DNA of 64,000 nucleotides from Chloroflexus sp. (GTDB lineage Bacteria; Chloroflexota; Anaerolineae; Anaerolineales; Villigracilaceae). Both the position numbers and the translations under genes were made by a program. How positions within the stretch are numbered: position 1 is the stretch's first letter; every line of letters begins with the position of its first letter. The stretch is from NCBI GenBank assembly GCA_020723995.1, contig DYHT01000007.1, positions 1 to 64,000 on the forward strand, written 5' to 3'. The notes below the pieces were generated by a model, which saw nothing but the letters and a program-made list of their open reading frames with translations, was not told the DNA's origin and searched no databases. Positions 57,421 through 64,000 of this stretch are shown piece by piece.

Positions 57421-58445
57421 GAAGCTCTTCTGGCTGCCAGGAGCGTAAACTTGAAGGTCGAGCCTTTGCCTTCTTCGGAGCGAACATCTATCACGGAGCC
57501 ATGCGCATCCAGGATCTGCCGCACCAGCGCCAGCCCCAGACCAGTACCGCCATAACGTCGCGTGGAAGAACCATCCAGTTGATGGAAAGGTTCAAATAAT
57601 TCATGCAGGCGGTCTTTGGGGATACCGATGCCGGTATCCGTGACCGAGACGCTGACAAGCGAATCGGCCTCGCGCAGGATGGTGAGACTCACCCGCCCGC
57701 CGGCAGGCGTGAACTTGATCGCATTATCCATCAACTGGAGGATGACCCAGGTTATTTTCTCCTCATCTGCCTTGACAGCCGGCAGGTTCGGCTTGATTTC
57801 TACATGCAGAGTGATTTTCCGGTCGAGCGCCTTCGGATTGGAATAATTGATGATATTGGCGGCAACGTTATGGAGATTCACGGGCGCCATGTGCAAGGTC
57901 ATTTCGCCGCGTGCAGCCTGTGAAAACAGGATCAGGTTATCAATCAGACCCTCAAGCTGTGTTATGGCGCGCTGACTGACCTGGAGCGCATTCTTCTGTT
58001 CTTCGTTCAAAGCACCAAGTGAATCGGTCACCAGTATTTCAACATAGCCTTTTACATGGGTCAGTGGTGTGCGTAGTTCGTGTGAAATATTGGCAACGAA
58101 ATTATTCTTCATTTGGTTGAGTTCTGAAAGTTTACGTAAGGCAAGTTGCAGTTCAGCGGTGCGTTCCTGGACGCGGCGCTCCAGGTAACGATTGGCGTCT
58201 TCCAAGGCATTGCGGAGTTGGATGATTTGTTCTGTGATCGCCTGATCCAGGGTTGGGCGATCAATCAACCCTAATTCCAGCAATGTCTCGCCCAGCAATC
58301 CGCTTTGGGTCTTATCCTGCTTCTTATGCTGGTGCGCTAGAGCCTTTTTTAGATCCTCGGCGCGAACACGCCCCCGTTGAACCAGGTATTCTCCCAAGCG
58401 CGGCACTAAAACTTCAGGTGTCAGATGTGGTTGAGCCATTTTCAC
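57417..58445 (-). CDS. Sensor histidine kinase with N-terminal MshEN/GspE_N-like region
   Basis: VPRLGEYLVQRGRVRAEDLKKALAHQHKKQDKTQSGLLGETLLELGLIDRPTLDQAITEQ...NFVANISHELRTPLTHVKGYVEIL...DTGIGIPKDRLHELFEPFHQLDGSSTRRYGGTGLGLALVRQI. Confidence 0.93.
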   Translation of the reverse strand: MKMAQPHLTPEVLVPRLGEYLVQRGRVRAEDLKKALAHQHKKQDKTQSGLLGETLLELGLIDRPTLDQAITEQIIQLRNALEDANRYLERRVQERTAELQLALRKLSELNQMKNNFVANISHELRTPLTHVKGYVEILVTDSLGALNEEQKNALQVSQRAITQLEGLIDNLILFSQAARGEMTLHMAPVNLHNVAANIINYSNPKALDRKITLHVEIKPNLPAVKADEEKITWVILQLMDNAIKFTPAGGRVSLTILREADSLVSVSVTDTGIGIPKDRLHELFEPFHQLDGSSTRRYGGTGLGLALVRQILDAHGSVIDVRSEEGKGSTFKFTLLAARRAS

Positions 58446-58476
58446 TTATCCTATCGCCAGATCTGCTCAGCATGGT

Positions 58477-58620
58477 TCATGGGGTGGTTGGCAAACTCAT
58501 TTCGTCACGCTGGGCAAGCGAGAACTGGATCAGAGCCTCTGTGCGGATGTAGCCCTGCTGAACCAAGTACTCACCCATACGTGGCACCGGGATTTCGGGC
58601 GTCGGCGGTAATGGGTGCAT
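58477..58620 (-). CDS. 47-aa micro-ORF, paralog of the N-terminus of the downstream histidine kinase
   Basis: MHPLPPTPEIPVPRMGEYLVQQGYIRTEALIQFSLAQRDEMSLPTTP* compared with the kinase segment TPEVLVPRLGEYLVQRGRVRAEDLKKALAHQHKK. Below the ORF-track length cutoff. Confidence 0.6.
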   Translation of the reverse strand: MHPLPPTPEIPVPRMGEYLVQQGYIRTEALIQFSLAQRDEMSLPTTP

Positions 58621-58743
58621 GTCTTATCTATCCTAATGCTAAATCTCTTCCCCGTCAACCATCCTGGCAACAGGCTGCAAATCATGCCGATCAGCAGGAG
58701 AACACAAAAATAGGCCCGCCAACATAGCGTAAAGGATTTCCAT

Positions 58744-59598
58744 TTACTCTTTCAACAAGCGCCCCAGCAGCGCGTCCAATTCCTCGTCAGAATAATAATA
58801 GATGGTCAGCGTTCCGCCTTTTCGTCCGGCGCGCAGCGCGACCTTTGTCCCCAGGCTGGCGCGCAGGCGTTCTTCCAGTTCCCGTACTTCGGGCGGCGGT
58901 GTGGCCTTTGGCTCTGAGGGTGAGCGTTCGCCGGCCAATTTGCGCACCAGTTCTTCCGTCTGGCGGACATTGAGGTCTAGCGAGAGGATCGTGTGTAAGG
59001 CTGCCACCTGCGCCTCCGGAGTAGGCAAAGCGAGCAAGGCACGGGCGTGCCCTTCGCTGATGCGCTGCTCGATAAGCGCATTCTTCACGGCATCCGGCAG
59101 CTTGAGCAGGCGTAGAGTGTTGGTGACCGCCACGCGGCTCATACCGACACGCTGGGCGATATCTTCGTGCGCGAGGCTGAAGTCCTCGGACAGTTGCCTA
59201 TAAGCCTCGGCCTCCTCCAAGGGACTTAGGTCTTCCCGCTGGACATTCTCGATGAGGGCCAGTTCCAACCGCTGCTGGTCAGTGGCCTGGCGTACGATGA
59301 CAGGCACGCTGGAAAGACCGGCGAGTTTGGCGGCTTCCAGGCGGCGTTCACCGACGATCAAGATGTACTGGCCACCCGTTTCGACCGGCGTAACGATCAA
59401 TGGCTGCAAGACGCCATGCTCACGTATCGAAGCGGTCAACTCTCCCAGTTCATCCGAATCCATATTGCTGCGCGGCTGGCGCGGGTTGGGAGAAATGTAA
59501 TTGACCGGAACGTAGGTAACGCCACCCGCCGCTGGAGTGTTTTCATCCCCGGGGATCAGGGCCTCCAGTCCACGACCAAGTCCCGATTTATGAGGCAT
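58744..59598 (-). CDS. parB: Chromosome partitioning protein ParB
   Basis: KSGLGRGLEALIPGDE...YISPNPRQPRSNMDSDELGELTASIREHGVLQPLIV...GERRLEAAKLAGLSSVPVIVRQ. Confidence 0.97.
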   Translation of the reverse strand: MPHKSGLGRGLEALIPGDENTPAAGGVTYVPVNYISPNPRQPRSNMDSDELGELTASIREHGVLQPLIVTPVETGGQYILIVGERRLEAAKLAGLSSVPVIVRQATDQQRLELALIENVQREDLSPLEEAEAYRQLSEDFSLAHEDIAQRVGMSRVAVTNTLRLLKLPDAVKNALIEQRISEGHARALLALPTPEAQVAALHTILSLDLNVRQTEELVRKLAGERSPSEPKATPPPEVRELEERLRASLGTKVALRAGRKGGTLTIYYYSDEELDALLGRLLKE

Positions 59599-59601
59599 GG
59601 G

Positions 59602-60393
59602 TCACTCCTTTTCGGCCGGTATTGAGATACCGTCCCCAATTAACACTTCGCGCGCCAGCGACGCGTAAGCCTTGGCGGCGCTCGATTCGGGCGCGTAGGA
59701 CGAGATGGGCAGCCCATAAGAGGGGGCCTCCGCCAGGCGAACGCTGCGTGGGATGATCGACTCAAAAACCTGCTCGGAAAAGTACTTGCGTACTTCCGCC
59801 ACCACATCCACAGAGAGATTCGTCCGGCCGTCGAACATGGTCAGCACCACGCCGCGCACCTTCAGGCCGGGAAAAAGTGCCATGCGGACGCGCTGGAGGG
59901 TGTGGGTCAATTCGCCCAGCCCTTCCAGGGCCAGGTACTCACACTGCACGGGGATGATGACGCCATCTTGTGCGGCGATCAAGCCATTGACGGTCAGGAG
60001 TCCGAGCGAGGGTGGACAATCAATCAATAAGTAATCGTACTTCTCGATTATAGGCGCAAGTGCAATCTTGAGCCGGTTCTCGCGTCCCAGTTCGCTGACC
60101 AGCTCCACTTCTGCGCCAACCAGATTGGATGAGGCTGGCAGGAGCGATAGTTTCAAACGGGGATTATGCAGGAGGTGCGCCAAAGCTGGCGCGCCGCCCA
60201 GCAGGACGTCATAGGTGCCGCCTTTGACGGTCCGTTTGTCCACGCCCAAACAGGAGCTGGCATTGGCCTGTGGGTCAATATCCACAATCAAGACTCGCTG
60301 ACCGTTGCTGGCCAGGTAGGCGCCCAAGTTGATGGCCGTGGTGGTCTTCCCTACGCCGCCTTTCTGATTGGCCAATGTGTAAACGCGTCCCAC
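59602..60393 (-). CDS. parA: Chromosome partitioning ATPase ParA/Soj
   Basis: (GTG start) [51 protein letters not shown]. Confidence 0.98.
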   Translation of the reverse strand: MGRVYTLANQKGGVGKTTTAINLGAYLASNGQRVLIVDIDPQANASSCLGVDKRTVKGGTYDVLLGGAPALAHLLHNPRLKLSLLPASSNLVGAEVELVSELGRENRLKIALAPIIEKYDYLLIDCPPSLGLLTVNGLIAAQDGVIIPVQCEYLALEGLGELTHTLQRVRMALFPGLKVRGVVLTMFDGRTNLSVDVVAEVRKYFSEQVFESIIPRSVRLAEAPSYGLPISSYAPESSAAKAYASLAREVLIGDGISIPAEKE

Positions 60394-61250
60394 TAGATTA
60401 CCTCCACCAGGCAGGTTTGAATTTCATCTTGAGTTGGGATGCCTGCCAGTCCGGGCCGCGTGACCGAAAAAGCCGCCAGCCGTGTGGCAAAACGAGCCGC
60501 CTCCCAGGGATCGTGGGTGGTGTATAACCTGAAGAAAAAGGCGGCGGCGAAAATATCCCCCGCGCCGGTGGCGTCCACTTCATGTGTGAGCGGGGCGCGG
60601 AAACGGCGCAAGTCGCCATTCCAGTACAGCCGCGCCCCGGCTGGCCCTTCTGTCACCGCCAACACACGCGCGGTCAGCGCCATAGCCTCGATCTGGCTCT
60701 CGTCACCGCCGACATCCTCGACGCTGATGACTGCCGCGCCAGCCTGCGAGAGAGCCGCTTGCGCTTCCGGCCAAAGGCAGGGCATCACCCGCCCGTCGCC
60801 ATCCCAGGTACGCAGCCAGCCCTGTGGGGTCAAGCCCAGTAAGACTGGCGAGAAACCCTCCGCCAGTCGCGGGCTGACCTCCCCGGCGATCGGGCCGATG
60901 TGAAGGATTGGCGCTCGTCGCCATTCTGGCGGCACATGCTCGAAATCAATGCGGGGTGCGGTACGATGAATGTATTGGATTCTGCCGCTGGGTGTATAAA
61001 CATTCTCGAAAGTTGTGGTCTGGGTCGCTGGAATCGAGAAAAGGGTGATCCCATCCCTCCCAGCCAGTGGACCCAGGGACAGCTCACCGCCCCAGGCCGT
61101 GACCACGCCCACGCGTAAACCCAGGGCCCGCGCGGTCAAGGCAGAATATGCGGCCGTGCCGCCTAAGCGCGAACCTTCAGGGGTTAAATCCTGAGAAAGG
61201 TGCCCGATGAGAAGGTAATCTACCGCTTCGAGTGGTCCCAAGTTAAGCAT
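60393..61250 (-). CDS. PfkB-family carbohydrate kinase
   Basis: [36 protein letters not shown]...[21 protein letters not shown]. Stop overlaps the parA start by one base. Confidence 0.92.
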   Translation of the reverse strand: MLNLGPLEAVDYLLIGHLSQDLTPEGSRLGGTAAYSALTARALGLRVGVVTAWGGELSLGPLAGRDGITLFSIPATQTTTFENVYTPSGRIQYIHRTAPRIDFEHVPPEWRRAPILHIGPIAGEVSPRLAEGFSPVLLGLTPQGWLRTWDGDGRVMPCLWPEAQAALSQAGAAVISVEDVGGDESQIEAMALTARVLAVTEGPAGARLYWNGDLRRFRAPLTHEVDATGAGDIFAAAFFFRLYTTHDPWEAARFATRLAAFSVTRPGLAGIPTQDEIQTCLVEVI

Positions 61251-61300
61251 GAATAAATTATACCTGAGGAGGGGAAAGTAAACCGTAATTGAGTAATAAG

Positions 61301-61335
61301 AAAAAAGGAACCCCTCTCAAAAGGCGAGAGGGGTT
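61301..61335 (-). terminator. Rho-independent terminator downstream of jag
   Basis: Minus strand AACCCCTCTCGCCTTTTGAGAGGGGTTCCTTTTTT. Confidence 0.85.
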
Positions 61336-61394
61336 GGGCGTAAGGAAGTTTCTTGTTCCTTACTCCTTATCCGTATTTCTTATTTCCTAATTTC

Positions 61395-62114
61395 TTACTT
61401 CGGCACGATGGTAACCTTACGTACCGGCTCTTCGCCGATGCTGCGCGTGGTCACCTCGGGGTGGTCACGCAATTCGAGGTGGACAATGCGCCGGTCGCCA
61501 GCCGACATGGGTTCCAGCACCTGCCGTCGGCCGGCTTTGACCGCCTGGTTGGCCATTTGGCGGGCCATTTTGCGTAATTGGATTTCGTGTCGCGTGCGGT
61601 AACCTTCCACATCCACGACGACCTGCCCCCAGCGCGCTAATTGTTTGCTGACGATCAGGTTGACGATATATTGCAGGGCGTTCAGGGTTTCCGCCCGGCG
61701 ACCGATCAGAATGCTCAGGTCGTCACCGCTCAGATCCACGCAGGCCGGCCGGCGACCTTCCTCGTCAGGTTCTCCATAGCGGGTCGAGATGTGCGCCTCG
61801 ATCTTCATCTTCTCCAGTAGTTCACGCACTGTCTTCTCTGCGATGTCGAGCAGTTCATCCTTCTCAGCAGAAGGGGCAGGGATAGGTTCAGATGCAGGAG
61901 TTGGCTGGCTGGTCAGAATTTCAGAAGCTTCCGCCCCCTTGATCGTCAGGCAGACACGTACCTGGCGACCGCCCAGGCCAAAAAGCCCGCGACTGCCCTC
62001 GTCCAATACTTCCACGTCTACAGCTTCGGGAGACAGGCCCAGGTCGGCCAGTCCCTGGGTGACCGCCTCTTCGACCGTCGGTGCAATGATCTCAAGGGTG
62101 GTTCGTTCGTTCAT
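61395..62114 (-). CDS. jag: Jag/KhpB RNA-binding protein (KH + R3H)
   Basis: EIIAPTVEEAVTQGLADLGLSPEAVDVEVLDEGSRGLFGLGGRQVRV...DDLSILIGRRAETLNALQYIVNLIV...MSAGDRRIVHLELRDHPEVTTRSIGEEPVRKVTIVPK. Confidence 0.97.
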   Translation of the reverse strand: MNERTTLEIIAPTVEEAVTQGLADLGLSPEAVDVEVLDEGSRGLFGLGGRQVRVCLTIKGAEASEILTSQPTPASEPIPAPSAEKDELLDIAEKTVRELLEKMKIEAHISTRYGEPDEEGRRPACVDLSGDDLSILIGRRAETLNALQYIVNLIVSKQLARWGQVVVDVEGYRTRHEIQLRKMARQMANQAVKAGRRQVLEPMSAGDRRIVHLELRDHPEVTTRSIGEEPVRKVTIVPK

Positions 62115-62896
62115 TTCTTTTTCGCAGCCCCTTTCATTGCGGCCGGCAGCAAACTTCGCCAGTCGGCTTTACCCATTAAGGCATACTGTACAATGCCAGC
62201 CACGTTACTGGCAATAAAGTAAATTGAAAGGCCAGAGGCAAAGGTCAGCGCAAAGTAACCCAGCAAGAAAGGCATATACACCCCCATCATTCTACCCATC
62301 ATCGCGCTTTGATCGCCAGGGTTGGCGGGGGGTGGCATGGTCAGCTTGCTCTGGATGTAGGTTGTCAGTGCGACGATGATCGCCAGCAAGGGCAGGCCAA
62401 AATCGCCCAGGAAAGGCAGCATGATGCGCTCGGGTTGGCTCAGGTTCATCCACAGAAAGCGGCTGTTCAACGGCAGCAAGGCCGGGGTGTCGAAGATGGC
62501 ATATACGCTGCGAGTCAACGTGAGCAACTGCAATGGAGAAGACGCCAGGGCGAGCATAATGCTTTGATACAAGCCAAAAATGATTGGTATCTGGATGACG
62601 GTTGGCAGGCAGGAACCAAGCGGATTGACGCCAAGCTCCTTATAAAGCTTCATCTGCTCCTGGGCCAGTTTTTCTTTGTCATCCTTGTATTTCTTCTGGA
62701 TGTCCAGCCATTTCTTGGATTTCTGCATCTCTTGCATCGCCTGGCTGCTTTTGATTTGCTGCGCCGTGAGCGGATGAGTAACCAGGCGGATCAAAAGTGT
62801 GAACAGGATGATCGCCAGGCCGAAGTTCCCGCCGAAGATCTGATAGATCCACAGCAGGACGTTGGTTAGAGGGGTAACAATCAGGGTATCCCACAT
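62111..62896 (-). CDS. yidC: Membrane protein insertase YidC/OxaA
   Basis: FGLAIILFTLLIRLVTHPLTAQQIKSSQAMQEMQKSKKWLDIQKKYKDDKEKLAQEQMKLYKELGVNPLGSCLPTVIQIPIIFGLYQSI. Confidence 0.97.
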   Translation of the reverse strand: MWDTLIVTPLTNVLLWIYQIFGGNFGLAIILFTLLIRLVTHPLTAQQIKSSQAMQEMQKSKKWLDIQKKYKDDKEKLAQEQMKLYKELGVNPLGSCLPTVIQIPIIFGLYQSIMLALASSPLQLLTLTRSVYAIFDTPALLPLNSRFLWMNLSQPERIMLPFLGDFGLPLLAIIVALTTYIQSKLTMPPPANPGDQSAMMGRMMGVYMPFLLGYFALTFASGLSIYFIASNVAGIVQYALMGKADWRSLLPAAMKGAAKKK

Positions 62897-62914
62897 GATA
62901 TTTTTTCCGTTTCT

Positions 62915-63979
62915 TTATTTCTTGGCCGGTGTGAAAGCCCACTTCTGGGTACCGGTTAGGTCGAAGGCAGACAGCAAGGCTTGATTTTCAACTGGCGCGA
63001 CCAGGATCAGATTTCCGCCCGCGATCGGCGGTCCGTATAACTTGCCGCCTACAGTTTGTGTCCAGACGTTTTTGCCTTGTGTATTCACAGCAACCAATTC
63101 GCCCGATTCAGTTCCAAATAAGATGAGGTCGCCAACGACCAGCGGAGTGCCGAGGATGGGGCCATTGGGTTGTACGCTCCAGTTCTTGGCGCCGTAGGAG
63201 GCGTCCAGGGCATAAAAATTGCCATCCGCGTCCCCGAAGTACAGCTTCCAGGCGTTGAGCGCCGGCTGGCCCCAGATAAAACTGGGCGTGGCGAATTTCC
63301 AAAGCTCTGTCCCTTTGGTTGTTTCCAGGCTAAACAAGTCGCCGCCGAAAGTGGTGACGTAGAGTTGTCCTTTACTTCCCAATAGAGGTGAGCTGAGGAC
63401 GGCGCCGGTCAGCGATTTCTCCCAAACCGACTTGCCACTGCGCGCATCCAGGGCGTAGACCTTGTGGTCGAGGGAGCCGAGATAAATCCGCTGACCATCG
63501 GTTACCGGCGCGCTCCACAAAGATTGCCTGGCCTGGAATTTCCACTGGAGTTCGCCTTTCAGGTTGAGCGCGTAAAGGGTGTAATCGGCATTGGGGGCGT
63601 AGATCAGGTCATTGGCGACCAGTACGCTGCCGATCCAGCGGTCACGCCCGGCCGCGAATTCCCAATTGACCTGGCCGTTTTGCGGGTTCAGGCTGTAAAG
63701 AATATGGTCGTAACCGCCGACGATCAACTGTCCGTCGGGAGTTAAAACCGGCGCAGCAAAGAAAGATTTTTTGGCATCGGCTTTCTCTGGAAAGCGCCAT
63801 AATTCGCTGCCGTTTTCCAGGCTGACCGCGTAAACATGAGCCGCCGAGGCAGCATAAGCTGTCTCGGCATCCACGGCAATGCCAGGCCAGGAGGAGGGAG
63901 TCAGGCCGGTGGCGCAGCCGCTCAGGAAAAGGCTCAAGGCAAGCGCACCTAAGATAAGGACAAGAAATTTTGTTTTCAA
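62915..63979 (-). CDS. PQQ-repeat beta-propeller lipoprotein (BamB-like)
   Basis: Lipobox LSLFLSGCATG; repeated blades such as VYAVSLENGSELWRFPEKADAKKSFFAAPVLTPDGQLIVGGYDHILYSLNPQNGQVNWEF. Confidence 0.92.
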   Translation of the reverse strand: MKTKFLVLILGALALSLFLSGCATGLTPSSWPGIAVDAETAYAASAAHVYAVSLENGSELWRFPEKADAKKSFFAAPVLTPDGQLIVGGYDHILYSLNPQNGQVNWEFAAGRDRWIGSVLVANDLIYAPNADYTLYALNLKGELQWKFQARQSLWSAPVTDGQRIYLGSLDHKVYALDARSGKSVWEKSLTGAVLSSPLLGSKGQLYVTTFGGDLFSLETTKGTELWKFATPSFIWGQPALNAWKLYFGDADGNFYALDASYGAKNWSVQPNGPILGTPLVVGDLILFGTESGELVAVNTQGKNVWTQTVGGKLYGPPIAGGNLILVAPVENQALLSAFDLTGTQKWAFTPAKK

Positions 63980-64000
63980 GGAAATCAGGCTCCTATGGAA

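Noticed and set aside
58744-60393. parS sites near parAB
   Set aside because: I did not find a convincing TGTTTCACGTGAAACA-like 16-mer by eye; a motif scan would be needed.

Overview
This 64 kb window looks like chromosome from an Anaerolineae-type Chloroflexota bacterium. That lineage call is inferred from gene content, not from a search. I assigned function to about 55 coding regions, two tRNAs (Val-TAC, Glu-CTC), a Trp T-box leader upstream of trpB2, and several Rho-independent terminators. The housekeeping backbone includes lepA, tlyA, a mevalonate kinase, a heme/siroheme-type tetrapyrrole cluster (hemA-C-D-B-[radical SAM]-[hicBA]-E-[2x DUF4491-like]-G-L), an mcm B12-subunit/meaB pair, prs, bfr, mutM, elp3, and a parB-parA-pfkB-jag-yidC block that suggests oriC is nearby. 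The strongest candidates for undescribed biology are: (1) a RecQ helicase-HEAT-phosphoribosyltransferase fusion next to a DprA/SLOG gene, which resembles the ShosTA PRTase/DprA pairing; (2) a tightly overlapping operon of at least seven genes encoding membrane and zinc-ribbon proteins, a MutL/GlmL-like ASKHA ATPase and a protein with about 12 'PDWL..L' motifs; (3) an SHMT-GcvT fusion of 1065 aa; (4) an AT-rich three-gene cassette of unknown function directly downstream of tRNA-Val; (5) an Elp3 gene divergent from a Trm9/ALKBH8-like methyltransferase; (6) palindromic repeats inserted in frame in at least six housekeeping genes (tlyA, mvk, hemB, mutM, elp3, glyA-gcvT) and extending the hemG C-terminus; and (7) many intergenic degenerate short-period repeats with a different unit at each locus. 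All family assignments come from reading the translations. No database search was run.
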